Notes: a model not told the origin generated them from the sequence alone. A stretch of DNA of 64,000 nt from Nocardia cyriacigeorgica (GCF_005863245.1 NZ_VBUT01000012.1:1-64000); one strand, 5' to 3'; shown: positions 50,002-59,409, counted from the stretch's first letter. Program-made: numbers and translations.

Positions 50002-50370
50002 TCAGTCGGCGCCGAGGAATTCCAGTCTGTTGCCGACGCCGTCGACCGTGTGGAACCTGCGGCGACCTGGGATCTCGGCCGGGTCGGGCCAGGTAACGGG
50101 GAAGCCCGCCGCGGTCAATGCGGCTGCGGTGGAATCGATGTCGACGACGAAGGCGGGGTGCGCCTTCGCGGCGGGACGGAAGTCCCGTTCGACGCCGACG
50201 TGTAGTTCACCGTCCGGGCCGGTGACGCCTGGTACCCGGAACCAGCATCCGCCCCTGGCTGCCAGCAGCGGGGGCTTGGGCAGTTCGGTCCAGCCGAGCA
50301 CGCCGGCGTAGAACGCTCGCTGCCGATCCTCGCCGCCGACGGGGCAACTGACTTGAACGTGGTGGATCAT
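50002..50370 (-). CDS. VOC-family (glyoxalase-like) protein
   Basis: Protein of 122 aa with the beta-alpha-beta-beta-beta layout of the vicinal oxygen chelate superfamily. HHVQVSCPVGGEDRQRAFYAGVLGW at the start and HTVDGVGNRLEFLG at the end are typical, with a possible His/Glu metal set. Substrate unknown. The ATG at 50370 has TACGCT 6 nt upstream, giving a leaderless start, and the longer upstream frame is rejected. Confidence 0.82.
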   Translation of the reverse strand: MIHHVQVSCPVGGEDRQRAFYAGVLGWTELPKPPLLAARGGCWFRVPGVTGPDGELHVGVERDFRPAAKAHPAFVVDIDSTAAALTAAGFPVTWPDPAEIPGRRRFHTVDGVGNRLEFLGAD

Positions 50371-50376
50371 GGCGCA

Positions 50377-50382
50377 AGCGTA
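50377..50382 (-). promoter_or_regulatory. -10 box (TACGCT) of the VOC gene
   Basis: On the minus strand TACGCT is followed by 6 nt and the ATG at 50370. Confidence 0.5.
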
Positions 50383-50519
50383 GATCGAAGCGGTCCAGCG
50401 AACGGAGCTCATGGCGCCCGGTCACCGGATCGCATCGGTGGGAGTCACTCCGGGCGCGGTGAACCCAATGCCCGTGATGTGGCGACGCGCGAGCTGTGGT
50501 GGAAACTCGGCCGGGCCTC

Positions 50520-51146
50520 TCACAAAGCGCGGACCACCAGGGCGGTGCCCATGGTGAGCATGGTGGCGGCTACGAGGGTGTCGAGGAGGCGCCAGGCGGT
50601 GGGGCGGGACAGGATGGGGGCGAGGAGGCGGGCGCCGTAGCCGAGGGTGGTGAACCAGGTGAGGCTGGCGAGCATGGCGCCGAGGCCGAAGATCCAGCGC
50701 AGCGAACCGCGGTGGGTGGCTACGGTGCCGAGCAGCAGCACGGTGTCGATGTAGGCGTGTGGGTTGAGCCAGGTCATGGCCAGGCAGGTGAGGACGACCT
50801 TGCGGAGGGTGCCTGCGGAGCCGGACGCGCTGGTCAGGGCGTGGTCCGCGGGCGGTCGCAGCGCGCGGCGGGCGGCCAGGGCGCCGTAGCAGATCAAGAA
50901 GGCCCCGCCCGCCAGCCCCGCGACAGTGAGCGCGGCAGGCCAGGCGGTGATCACCGAACCGAACCCGGCGACACCGAGGGCGATGAGCAGCGCGTCGGAG
51001 ATCGCGCTGATCGCGACCACCACCGGAACGGCGTGCCCGCGCGCGCCCTGACGCAGGACGAAAGCGTTCTGCGCGCCGATGGCCACGATCAGGGACAGAC
51101 CCGCACCGAATCCGGCGAGCGCCGCCGGGAAGATTCCGCTGTTCAC
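50520..51146 (-). CDS. LysE/ArgO-family amino-acid exporter
   Basis: Protein of 208 aa with six hydrophobic segments. AIGAQNAFVLRQG near the N-terminus and TWLNPHAYIDTVLLLG in the fourth segment are the LysE family signatures for export of lysine, arginine or related basic amino acids. The start is GTG. It is divergent from a LysG/ArgP-type regulator, the arrangement of Corynebacterium lysE-lysG and of Rv1986-Rv1985c. Confidence 0.93.
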   Translation of the reverse strand: MNSGIFPAALAGFGAGLSLIVAIGAQNAFVLRQGARGHAVPVVVAISAISDALLIALGVAGFGSVITAWPAALTVAGLAGGAFLICYGALAARRALRPPADHALTSASGSAGTLRKVVLTCLAMTWLNPHAYIDTVLLLGTVATHRGSLRWIFGLGAMLASLTWFTTLGYGARLLAPILSRPTAWRLLDTLVAATMLTMGTALVVRAL

Positions 51147-51213
51147 GTCACCCGACGCTAGGAACCTTGACGGAATCAGTACAGCTAAAGTTTCTTAACT
51201 ATCATTAGCAATT

Positions 51214-52122
51214 GTGATGACGGAGCTGCCGTTCGATCAGGTGCGTACGCTGCTCGCGGTCGTCGACGAGGGCACCTTCGATGCCGCGGCGGCCGCCCTG
51301 CACGTGACGCCGTCGGCGGTGAGCCAGCGCATCAAGGCGCTCGAGCAACGCACCGGGCGGGTGCTGCTGACCCGCACCAAGCCCGCGCAGCCGACGGAAT
51401 CCGGGCAGGTGATCGTCAAATTCGCGCGCCAGGTCGTCGCGTTGCAGCGAGATACCCAGCGGGAGTTGGGGATCGGTGACGAATCGGGTCCGGCGCGGCT
51501 GTCCATCGCGGTGAACGGCGATTCGCTGGCCACATGGTTTCTGCCCGCCCTGACCCGGGTCCCGCAGGATCCGCCGATCTGCTTCGAACTGCACCGCGAG
51601 GACGAATCGCATTCCGCGACTCTCTTGCGAGAGGGGCAGGTGATGGCGGCGGTGACGTCGTCGGCCGAACCGGTGACCGGATGCACCGCACGACTGCTGG
51701 GCCTGGCACGGTATCTGCCGGTGGCGAACCCGGACTTCGTCGCCCGGCATTTCGGCTCCGGGACGCTGCGCCGCTACCTGCCCGAGGCGCCCGTCATCGT
51801 CTACGACCGGCGCGACGAACTCCAGGACCGCTACGTCCGCACCATCACCGCCGGTGAGGCGGCTGCCAGCGATGTGCGTCACTACATCCCCACCTCGCAA
51901 GGGTTCTGTGACGCCGTCGTGGCGGGGCTCGGCTGGGGCCTGATTCCCGAACAGCAAGCCGTGCCGCTGCTGCGATCGGGCGCGCTGGTCGAGCTCGGCC
52001 GCCGCAAGTGGGTGGACGTGCCGCTGTACTGGCAGCAGTGGAAACTGGACGTCCCAGCTCTCGCGCTTGTCGCGGAAACCGTTGCGCAGGCGGCCGCGGA
52101 GGCGCTGCATCAGCGGCGTTGA
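51214..52122 (+). CDS. LysR-family regulator, LysG/ArgP type
   Basis: Protein of 302 aa. The winged helix (FDQVRTLLAVVDEGTFDAAAAALHVTPSAVSQRIKALEQ) and a periplasmic-binding-type effector domain follow the ArgP/LysG pattern. It should activate the divergent exporter gene when basic amino acids accumulate. GTG at 51214 and ATG at 51217 are alternative starts. The 67-bp shared region is unusually AT-rich (TTTCTTAACTATCATTAGC), where a T-N11-A LysR site would be expected. Confidence 0.92.
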   Translation: MMTELPFDQVRTLLAVVDEGTFDAAAAALHVTPSAVSQRIKALEQRTGRVLLTRTKPAQPTESGQVIVKFARQVVALQRDTQRELGIGDESGPARLSIAVNGDSLATWFLPALTRVPQDPPICFELHREDESHSATLLREGQVMAAVTSSAEPVTGCTARLLGLARYLPVANPDFVARHFGSGTLRRYLPEAPVIVYDRRDELQDRYVRTITAGEAAASDVRHYIPTSQGFCDAVVAGLGWGLIPEQQAVPLLRSGALVELGRRKWVDVPLYWQQWKLDVPALALVAETVAQAAAEALHQRR

Positions 52123-52144
52123 GCGTTCGGCGGCAAGCTCCTGA

Positions 52145-53005
52145 CTACGGGAATCGCTTGGCGATAGCCGTGGCGATCGCGTCCGGTTCATGCTCCTGAA
52201 TGAAATGCCGAGCATCCGGCAGTTCTACGACTTCGAGGTCGGTGAACATGGCACGCAGGCGCGGGAGGCAGGCCTTCGGGCGGAACACCATGTCCTTCAT
52301 CCCCCACACCAGCAGGGTCGGTGTGCCGCCGAGCGTGGCGGGCACACCGCGTTCGAGGCCGGCCAGCAGCGGGCGGGCCCGGCGGATTTCCTTGGGCGTC
52401 TCGGCGAGGGCGCGCCTGGCTTGCGGAGTGGGCTGCACCAGGCGGTAGTGGTCCGCTTCGGCAGCCGTGAGTGTGCTGCCCAGCTCGCCGAGCAGCACCC
52501 GCTCGATCAGGAAATTCTGTTCGAGGATCCGCTTCTGCATCGGGCGGCTGCTCATGATCATGCTGAACGCCCGGTTGGGCAGCGCGTCGATCGGCCAGAG
52601 CGCCGTGTTGCCCAGCACGATCCCGCGCACCCGGTCCGCGCGCGTGGTGGCCGCGCCGAGCCCGATCGGCCCACCCCAATCCTGGCCCATCACAACGACA
52701 TCATCGAGCCGCAGGTGGTCGATCAACTCACCGAGGACCGCGGTGTGCTCGGCAATGGTGTAGTCGAAACCCTCAGGGCGCTCGGACAATCCGAAACCCA
52801 GATAGTCGACCGCGATACACCGGTACCGATCCCGCAAGGCCTTGACGATATGGCGGTAGAGGAAACTCCAGGCCGGCGCGCCGTGACAGAACAGGATCGT
52901 CGGCCCGGACCCCTCGGCGATGTAGTGCACGCGTCCCGCGGACGAGTCGAACCAGTGCGACTCGAAGGGGTACAGATCCTTGTCGGGGACGAAATCGATC
53001 ATCAT
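52145..53005 (-). CDS. Alpha/beta hydrolase, haloalkane-dehalogenase-like
   Basis: Protein of 286 aa. The oxyanion strand is ILFCHGAPAWSFLYR. The nucleophile elbow GQDWGGPIG has Asp rather than Ser, the hallmark of haloalkane dehalogenases and epoxide hydrolases. The catalytic His is in DARHFIQEHEP. WSF and the cap region suggest the dehalogenase branch, but halide-binding Trp pairs cannot be confirmed by eye. A ggaggg site precedes the ATG. Confidence 0.88.
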   Translation of the reverse strand: MMIDFVPDKDLYPFESHWFDSSAGRVHYIAEGSGPTILFCHGAPAWSFLYRHIVKALRDRYRCIAVDYLGFGLSERPEGFDYTIAEHTAVLGELIDHLRLDDVVVMGQDWGGPIGLGAATTRADRVRGIVLGNTALWPIDALPNRAFSMIMSSRPMQKRILEQNFLIERVLLGELGSTLTAAEADHYRLVQPTPQARRALAETPKEIRRARPLLAGLERGVPATLGGTPTLLVWGMKDMVFRPKACLPRLRAMFTDLEVVELPDARHFIQEHEPDAIATAIAKRFP

Positions 53006-53146
53006 GGTGCCCTCCCTCCGGCGTCAGACTACCGTGCGGTAACCGCCTGTGGGGTCGCGCTCGCCGCCCTGGAAGGGCATCGCCGTCACCAGCCGCGCAC
53101 GGCTGCGGTGCATCGGAGGAACGCCATGCGGGGCCGGGGTCGACCG

Positions 53147-54106
53147 CTATCCGAGCATCCCCGCCATCACCTTGGCGCGGCCGGGTGTGCGCAGCTTCGA
53201 CAAACCCTTCGCCTCGATCTGGCGGGCACGCTCGCGTGAAACACCGAGGGCGGCACCGATGTCGGCGAGGGAGCGGGGTTCGGCGTGGTCGAGGCCGTAG
53301 CGGAGGGTGAGGACCTCGGCCTCACGGTCGGACAGGGCGCCGAGCATGGCGCGCAGCTGGGTGGCGATGGTGGCGGCGGTGGCGAGTTCGTCGGGGCCGG
53401 GGGCGGTGTCGGGGATGAGTGCGCCGTATTCGGTGGCGTCCTCGCCGATGGGGGTGTGCAGGGAGATCGGGTCGCGGGCCTGCTGAAGTAGTTCGGTCAC
53501 TCGGGATTCGGTCATCTCCAGGTCGGCGGCGATCTCGGCAGCCGTGGCGTCGCGGCCGAGCTGCTGGGACAGGGTGCGCTGGGTGCGGATCACCCGGTTG
53601 AGCACGTCCACCACGTGCACCGGGATGCGGATGGTGCGGCCCTGATCGGCCAGGGCGCGGCCGATGGCCTGGCGGATCCACCAGGTGGCGTAGGTGGACA
53701 GCTTCAGCCCGCGCCGGTGATCGAACTTCTCGATCGCCCGGATCAGGCCGAAGGTGCCTTCCTGCACCAGATCCAGTAGCGACATGCCGGTGTTGGTCGG
53801 ATAACGCCTGGCAATGGAGACGACCAGGCGCAGGTTGGCCTGGATCATGTGCTCCTTGGCGCGCGCGCCGTCGGCCACCGTGCGGCGCAGGGTGCGGCGC
53901 TCGTCGGTCGGGAGCTCTCCGGCTTCGTCCAGCCGTTGCCGGGCGAGGACACCGGCCTCGATTCGCTCGGCCAGCGCTACTTCCTCTTCCGCACTGAGCA
54001 GTGGTGTGCGGCCGATGGCGCGCAGGTAGTCGCGGATCGGGTCGTCGCTGACGGTGCCGAGGGTGGGGGAGGCGGTGCGGCGGGCGGGGAGGCATCGGGT
54101 GGTCAA
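53147..54106 (-). CDS. Group 2 sigma factor (SigB/HrdB-like)
   Basis: Protein of about 319 aa with complete regions: 1.2 (DDPIRDYLRAIGRTPLLSAEEE), 2.1-2.4 (NLRLVVSIARRYP, LLDLVQEGTFGLIRAIEKFDHRRGLKLSTYATWWIRQAI), 3 and 4.2 (GVSRERARQIEAKGLSKLR). The N-terminal region 1.1 is absent, so it is an alternative rather than the housekeeping factor. A TTG at 54106 preceded by gagagga is the likely start; an ATG at 54142 is an alternative. No anti-sigma gene is adjacent. Confidence 0.92.
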   Translation of the reverse strand: MTTRCLPARRTASPTLGTVSDDPIRDYLRAIGRTPLLSAEEEVALAERIEAGVLARQRLDEAGELPTDERRTLRRTVADGARAKEHMIQANLRLVVSIARRYPTNTGMSLLDLVQEGTFGLIRAIEKFDHRRGLKLSTYATWWIRQAIGRALADQGRTIRIPVHVVDVLNRVIRTQRTLSQQLGRDATAAEIAADLEMTESRVTELLQQARDPISLHTPIGEDATEYGALIPDTAPGPDELATAATIATQLRAMLGALSDREAEVLTLRYGLDHAEPRSLADIGAALGVSRERARQIEAKGLSKLRTPGRAKVMAGMLG

Positions 54107-54502
54107 AGGATTCCTCTCGAAAGTCGGGGGTGCGGGCGGCATCGGCGGCTGACCGTGGATCACTTACTGCGCGTGGGGGCTCGCGGTCATGGGTGCGCTC
54201 AGCGGAGCTGGTGGCGCGGCGGCTGAGCGGGCGATACCGACCGGTCGTGATGGTGGCGATCGCAGGTCGCGTGACCGGATTCGCGACGGCGGGTGCACAG
54301 CGAAGCGGATGGTGTCGTGGCCGCGCGTCGATTCCGGCTCGGCGTGATGGGGGCGACTGCGGAAGACGTCGGTTCGCAGGCGTCACCGCTGCTCTCGACA
54401 GCGCGGCGCCAGTGTCGGCTCAGCGACCATTTCCACCTGCGGAGCGAAGTAGGGCTGGTGATGGCGCCTGCAAGACATGAAAGTCCGCAGGCGCCACCGA
54501 TG
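54107..54502. other. About 400 bp upstream of the sigma gene without a convincing gene
   Basis: Open frames exist on both strands (for example 54199-54576 minus), but they have no recognisable family and poor third-position bias. It probably carries the sigma-factor promoter and leader. Confidence 0.45.
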
Positions 54503-54730
54503 TCAGCGCCCCGGAATCCGCAGCGGGCGATGCGGCGCGGCCCGGAACTGCTGGCTGCGGGCGACGCTGCGCTCATCGCGAGCCTTCCAGCGACGTCCGG
54601 TGATCGGGAAACCGGTGTCGGTGCGGCGCGTGCGCGGGGTGGCTGCGGGGACGGGTGGCTGGGTGCTCGCGGTGATCATCTGCTCGATCGCGGCATCGAA
54701 CGCGGACTGCGGGGTGGACTTCTCGGCCAA
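54503..54730 (-). CDS. Small hypothetical protein
   Basis: Frame of 75 codons beginning at a TTG with GGAG 8 nt upstream. Third positions are almost all G or C, which supports translation. The start EKSTPQSAFDAAIEQMITAS predicts one helix; the rest is Arg/Pro-rich and basic (RRWKARDERSVARSQQF). It lies between the sigma-factor gene and the TetR gene. No family recognised. Confidence 0.55.
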   Translation of the reverse strand: MAEKSTPQSAFDAAIEQMITASTQPPVPAATPRTRRTDTGFPITGRRWKARDERSVARSQQFRAAPHRPLRIPGR

Positions 54731-54841
54731 GGTGACTGCTCCGTTTCGGTGGGTGGTGGCGGGGCGGGCGGTGCTGTCGGGCCGTGAGTCATGCGCGTTC
54801 TCCTTCGACTGTCGGCGCCGCCGTGGCGACGCGAGAACAAA

Positions 54842-54858
54842 TTTAGGGCAGACCTAAA
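54842..54858. promoter_or_regulatory. TetR operator candidate, TTTAGG-N5-CCTAAA
   Basis: Perfect 6+6 dyad over 17 bp in an AT-rich patch, 48 bp upstream of the TetR start. Confidence 0.6.
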
Positions 54859-54870
54859 AATATGTCAAGC

Positions 54871-54880
54871 ATAAATTTAT
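54871..54880. promoter_or_regulatory. ATAAATTTAT palindrome
   Basis: Perfect 10-bp palindrome just upstream of the TetR -10 box; such an AT run is rare in this genome and may be part of the same control region. Confidence 0.4.
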
Positions 54881-54892
54881 GACGAGTTCAGG

Positions 54893-54898
54893 TAGTGT
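54893..54898 (+). promoter_or_regulatory. -10 box (TAGTGT) of the TetR gene
   Basis: TAGTGT ends 7 nt before the ATG at 54906, leaderless geometry. Confidence 0.5.
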
Positions 54899-54905
54899 GG
54901 TTCGC

Positions 54906-55550
54906 ATGACCGCACAGACCGCCGAACCGCAGGGCCTTCGCGCCAAGAAAAAGCAGCAGACCAGGGAAAACATCTCGCACCAGGCCACCTTGCTGTTCCT
55001 CGAACGCGGCTTCGACAAGGTGACGATCGCCGACGTCGCCGCGGCCGCCCAGGTCGCCAAGATGACGGTGACCAACTACTTCCCCCGCAAGGAAGACCTC
55101 GCGCTGGACCTGGGGGAGGTGTTCGTCGATCAGCTCGCCCGCACCGTCCGCGAGCGCGAACCGGGCGAATCCGCGCTGGCGGCGTTGCGCCGCGCCTACC
55201 TCACCGCCGCCGCCGAACAGGACCCGGTCGTCGGCTTCTCCGGGCCCGCCTTCGCCGAAATGATCACCGGCAGCCCCGCCCTGGTCGCCCGGTTACGCGA
55301 ATTCCACGACGACCGCGAAGCCGCGCTTGCCCGCATCCTCGCCGAGGAAACCGGCGCCGCCCCCGACGACATCACCCCGCGCGTCGCCGCCGCCCAACTC
55401 GGCGGCGTGCACCGAGTGCTGTTCGACGAGACCATGCGCCGCACCCTCGCCGGGGAATCCAACGACGAAATCGCGGCCGCGCTCACGGGTTACATCACGG
55501 TCGCCTTCGATGCGCTGGAACCGGGTCTCGGAAACTACGCTGTGCGCTGA
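54906..55550 (+). CDS. TetR-family transcriptional regulator
   Basis: Protein of 214 aa. RENISHQATLLFLERGFDKVTIADVAAAAQVAKMTVTNYFPRKEDLALD is a standard TetR DNA-binding domain; the C-terminal ligand domain is generic. The ATG at 54906 is supported by the -10 box. A perfect dyad upstream points to autoregulation. The next gene on the same strand is a secreted lipase-like enzyme 121 bp downstream, a possible target. Confidence 0.92.
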   Translation: MTAQTAEPQGLRAKKKQQTRENISHQATLLFLERGFDKVTIADVAAAAQVAKMTVTNYFPRKEDLALDLGEVFVDQLARTVREREPGESALAALRRAYLTAAAEQDPVVGFSGPAFAEMITGSPALVARLREFHDDREAALARILAEETGAAPDDITPRVAAAQLGGVHRVLFDETMRRTLAGESNDEIAAALTGYITVAFDALEPGLGNYAVR

Positions 55551-55671
55551 TGCCGGCGCGATCCGCATCGACCTCCAAGCTCCGCTGATCTTCTGTGCGG
55601 CGACCACGTTGATGCTACGGTCCAGTCGGGCAACCGGTCTCGGCTGCCTTTCGGGCCCAGGGGGAGTGTTG

Positions 55672-56823
55672 ATGCGTCGGCTCGCCGTCATCGTTCTGAC
55701 CGCTGTCGCGGTGCTGTCCGCGAACGTCGCCGCCGCGGAACCGCCCGGCGTGACCGTGCTTCCGCGGCCCGGCGGTGAATCGCCGGTCGGCACAACGGTT
55801 CTGCATCTGGTCGACCATGCGCGCGCGGATCCGTTCGAACCGGATCGCCCGCGCGAGTTGATGGTCTCGGTGTTCTATCCGGCGGCGAAGGTCGACGGGC
55901 ATCCGCGTGCGCATTACGTCTCGACCGAGCTGATGCCGTCGCTGGAACAGCGGTTCGGCGTCGAATTGCCTGGGTTGCACACCAATTCGTACACCGGGGC
56001 GCCGGTCGCGGACGGCGCGCATCCGGTGGTCCTGTACAGCCCGGGAGCCGGCGTCACCCGGCTGCTCGGCACCGGGTTGGCCGAGGATCTGGCCAGCCGC
56101 GGGTACATAGTGGTGACCATCGACCACACCTATGAGGCGCCCGCGGTGGAGTTCCCCGGCGGCCGCATCGTCGCCTGGGAACCGGCGGCACAGTTCGATA
56201 CCGCGCTGCGGCAGAAGTACGTCGAGGCACGCCTGCCCGACGTGCGCTTCGTGCTCGATTCGCTGGAACGGCTGGCACGGGGCACGAATCCGGACGCCGG
56301 GCAGCGGACACTGCCCGCGGGGCTCGACCGCGGGATCGACCTGGACCGCATCGGCATGGCCGGTCATTCCTCCGGCGGGTACGTCGCGGTCGAGTCCATG
56401 CACCTGGATCGCCGCATCGATGCCGCGGTGAACCTCGACGGGCAGATCGGCGTCGACACGGCGTTCGGGAAGTCCGTCACCGAAGGCGTCGACCGACCCG
56501 TCCTGGTGATGACGAGCGCGCAGGCCGAAGAGGTCGGCGACGCCCATCCATCCCTGGACGAGTTCTGGCGCACCTCCACCGGCTGGAAACGCCAGCTGAC
56601 CATGCGCGATTCGGCCCACTACGACTACACCGACTTCCCCCTCATCGTGCCCACACCCGCCCGCGACGCCGCAAAGACCTACATCGGTCCCGTCGCCGCC
56701 GACCGCGCGTCCGCCCTGACCCGCATCTACGTCGCCGCGATGTTCGACAAGTTCCTGCGTGATCGCAAGGACACCGCGCTGGACCGGACGCCTACAGAAC
56801 CCGAGATCGTCATCGTCCGCTGA
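55672..56823 (+). CDS. Secreted alpha/beta hydrolase (PAF-acetylhydrolase/lipase-like)
   Basis: Protein of 383 aa. Residues 1-23 are a signal peptide ending AAAEP. The fold is that of platelet-activating-factor acetylhydrolase: VLYSPGAGVTRLLGTGLAEDLASRGYIVVTIDH gives the oxyanion region, MAGHSSGGYVAVES holds the nucleophilic Ser, and the catalytic His is probably in RDSAHYDYTDFP. A gggggag site precedes the ATG. It likely cleaves short-chain phospholipid or other ester substrates outside the cell. Confidence 0.88.
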   Translation: MRRLAVIVLTAVAVLSANVAAAEPPGVTVLPRPGGESPVGTTVLHLVDHARADPFEPDRPRELMVSVFYPAAKVDGHPRAHYVSTELMPSLEQRFGVELPGLHTNSYTGAPVADGAHPVVLYSPGAGVTRLLGTGLAEDLASRGYIVVTIDHTYEAPAVEFPGGRIVAWEPAAQFDTALRQKYVEARLPDVRFVLDSLERLARGTNPDAGQRTLPAGLDRGIDLDRIGMAGHSSGGYVAVESMHLDRRIDAAVNLDGQIGVDTAFGKSVTEGVDRPVLVMTSAQAEEVGDAHPSLDEFWRTSTGWKRQLTMRDSAHYDYTDFPLIVPTPARDAAKTYIGPVAADRASALTRIYVAAMFDKFLRDRKDTALDRTPTEPEIVIVR

Positions 56824-57165
56824 CCGGCGCATGCCGGGCCGATGAACTCGGGCAGCCGGACGCCGCTGACAACACCCGCATCACCCAGGGCGGACCGCCC
56901 GCATCTTGCCGTTCACTTGGCGCCGGGGACAAGCACCGGATTCGATGCCGAACGGTTGCTGCGCCGGACGCGATGCTTCGCGCCGTCTGTGCGGCTGACG
57001 TTTTGGGTAAGGCGGCGCCGTGACTTCGCTCTGATCCGACCACGCGAGTCGGTCTCGGTAGCGGGCCGCAGTCGAAGAACGGCAGGCGGCTGAAGGCGAC
57101 GTAGCTGTGATTCGCTGCCGTGTCGCTGCCTTCCGCGCGATGGGGGTCCGGACCATACTGGGCCG
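56824..57165. other. 342-bp gap before the MFS gene
   Basis: No gene that I can support on either strand. It should contain the promoter of the MFS transporter; no clear operator or hairpin seen. Confidence 0.45.
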
Positions 57166-59196
57166 ATGAGCGGTGCGGTGGCAGTCGCGCAGCGACCACC
57201 CGAGCCGATGAGCCGGGCGAAGACCAATGTGGTCTTCGGGACCATCGTGCTCGGGATGCTGATGGCCGCGCTGGATCAGACGATCGTGTCCACGGCACTG
57301 CCGACGATAGTGGCCGATCTGGGTGGGGCCGGGCATATGGCGTGGGTGGTCACCTCGTATCTGCTGGCCGAGGCGGTGGCGACGGCGCTGGCGGGCAAGC
57401 TCGGTGACCTGTTCGGGCGCAAATTGATCTTCCAGCTCAGTGCACTGATCTTCATCGTGGGGTCGATGGTCGCGGGGCTGGCGAACGGGATGCTGCTGCT
57501 GATCATCGCGCGCGCGATCCAGGGGATCGGCGCGGGTGGGCTGATGGTCACCTCCATGGCGTTGATCGCCGACATCATCCCGCTGCGGGAGCGCGGCAAG
57601 TATCAGGGCGCGCTCGGTGCGGTTTTCGGCGTCACCACCGTGATCGGGCCGACCCTCGGCGGGCTGTTCACCGACCATGCGAGCTGGCGGTGGTGTTTCT
57701 ACGTCAACGTGCCGCTGGCGATCTTGATGATCGTGCTGGCCGCGCGCACCATCCCGCACGTGAAGGCCATGGCGAGGCCGATCATCGATTACGCGGGCAT
57801 CGGCCTGGTGGCGCTGGGCGTGTCGAGCCTGATCCTCGGCCTGGAGTGGGGCGGAACCGAATACGCGTGGGGTTCGGTGCAGATCATCGGGTTGTTCGTG
57901 GCGGCGGCGGTGCTGCTGTCGGCGTTCGTCTGGGTGGAGTTGCGGGCGCAGGAACCAATGCTGCCGATGGGGTTGTTCCGCAGCCAGGTGTACACGGTGT
58001 GCTCGATCCTGAGCTTCATCGTGGGGTTCGCGATGCTCGGTTCGATGACGTATCTGCCCGCCTACCTGCAATACGTCGACGGTGTGTCGGCCACCGCGTC
58101 GGGTGTGCGCACGCTGCCGCTGGTGTTCGGCCTGTTCGCCACCTCGATCCTGTCCGGCCAGGTGGTCGGCAAAACCGGCCGCTATCGATGGTTCCCGATC
58201 GCGGGCACGGGGGTGATGGCGATCGGGCTGTTCCTGATGTCGACGATGGGGCGCAATACCAGCATCTGGCTGGAATCGCTGTACATGCTGATCCTCGGTC
58301 TCGGCATCGGCCTGGCCATGCAGGTGCTGACGATCGTCGTGCAGAACACCGTCCCTTACGCGCAACTGGGCACCGCCACCTCGGGTGTCACCTTCTTCCG
58401 CACGCTCGGCAGCGCGTTCGGCACCGCGGTCTTCGGCACCCTCTACACCAACAAACTCGATCCCGAACTCGCCGGCGCGCTGACCCAGGTGCAGGTGGTG
58501 CCGCCCGAAGTGGCCGCCAATCCGGAGGCGTTGCGCGCGCTGCCGCCGGAACTGGCCGAACCGATCATCGACGCCTACGCGGCCGCCATCGACCATGTGT
58601 TCCTGTGGGTGGTTCCGGTCGCTCTCGCCGGTTTCGTGGTCGCCTGGTTCCTGAAGGAAGTCCCGTTGCGTGACAGTGCGCGCGCCGACGCGAGTGACGT
58701 CGGGGAGGGCTTCTCGGTGCCGGATTCGGCCGATCGGGTGGTGCTGCTGGAACGCGCGATCGCCGCGACCATGCGGTCCGCGCGCGCCGAGGGCCCGATC
58801 GGCCCGGTCATCCTCGCCGACGCCGGCACCGACCTCACCCGCGGACAGGCCTGGGCGCTCGGACAGGTCTACCTGCACAACCGGATTCGCGGCGAGGCCA
58901 CGATCGAGGCGATAGCGCGCGTGCACCGCCTGCCCGACGAGGTGATCGCGCCGGTCTTCGCCGAGGTGAGCGACGCTGGATACATCATCCAGGACGGCCC
59001 GCTGCTCACCGTGACCCCGGCGGGGCAGGCGCAGATCGACCGGATCAAGGCGGCGTGGCGGCGCTGGCTGGACGTGCGGCTCGACGACTGGGACCGCACC
59101 GATCCGACCGACCGGTTGCTGCTGGATCAGGCGCTGGAGAGCATCGCCACCAAACTGCTCGACCAGGACGTACAGGAACTCGTCCCCGCGCACTGA
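57166..59196 (+). CDS. DHA2-family MFS drug transporter with a fused C-terminal domain
   Basis: Protein of 676 aa. Residues 20-510 are a 14-segment major facilitator: LDQTIVSTALPTIVADLGG is the DHA2 motif, GKLGDLFGRK motif A, and GPTLGGLF motif C. Residues about 510-676 form a soluble extension with RGQAWALGQVYLHNRIRGEATIEAIARVHRLPDEVIAPVFAEVSDAGYI, which looks like a winged helix of the MarR kind. The fused domain is the odd feature. PadR and a flavin monooxygenase follow on the same strand. Confidence 0.92.
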   Translation: MSGAVAVAQRPPEPMSRAKTNVVFGTIVLGMLMAALDQTIVSTALPTIVADLGGAGHMAWVVTSYLLAEAVATALAGKLGDLFGRKLIFQLSALIFIVGSMVAGLANGMLLLIIARAIQGIGAGGLMVTSMALIADIIPLRERGKYQGALGAVFGVTTVIGPTLGGLFTDHASWRWCFYVNVPLAILMIVLAARTIPHVKAMARPIIDYAGIGLVALGVSSLILGLEWGGTEYAWGSVQIIGLFVAAAVLLSAFVWVELRAQEPMLPMGLFRSQVYTVCSILSFIVGFAMLGSMTYLPAYLQYVDGVSATASGVRTLPLVFGLFATSILSGQVVGKTGRYRWFPIAGTGVMAIGLFLMSTMGRNTSIWLESLYMLILGLGIGLAMQVLTIVVQNTVPYAQLGTATSGVTFFRTLGSAFGTAVFGTLYTNKLDPELAGALTQVQVVPPEVAANPEALRALPPELAEPIIDAYAAAIDHVFLWVVPVALAGFVVAWFLKEVPLRDSARADASDVGEGFSVPDSADRVVLLERAIAATMRSARAEGPIGPVILADAGTDLTRGQAWALGQVYLHNRIRGEATIEAIARVHRLPDEVIAPVFAEVSDAGYIIQDGPLLTVTPAGQAQIDRIKAAWRRWLDVRLDDWDRTDPTDRLLLDQALESIATKLLDQDVQELVPAH

Positions 59197-59409
59197 TCGG
59201 CGTCCGAGGCAGATCAGCCCAGCGGGTGGCGCGGTCATCGAGCCTGCCGCGGATCTCGGCGGCGGTGGCTTCGGGGCCGGCTGCTCGCGGATCGTCCCGG
59301 CGGATCGCTGTTGTGCCGGTCCTGTCGCGTTCGAACCTGGCCCACGCCACTCAGCCCTGACCTATGCCGACAACGTCCCGAGGCGCGCCGAATGACCCTT
59401 GCCGTCCAA

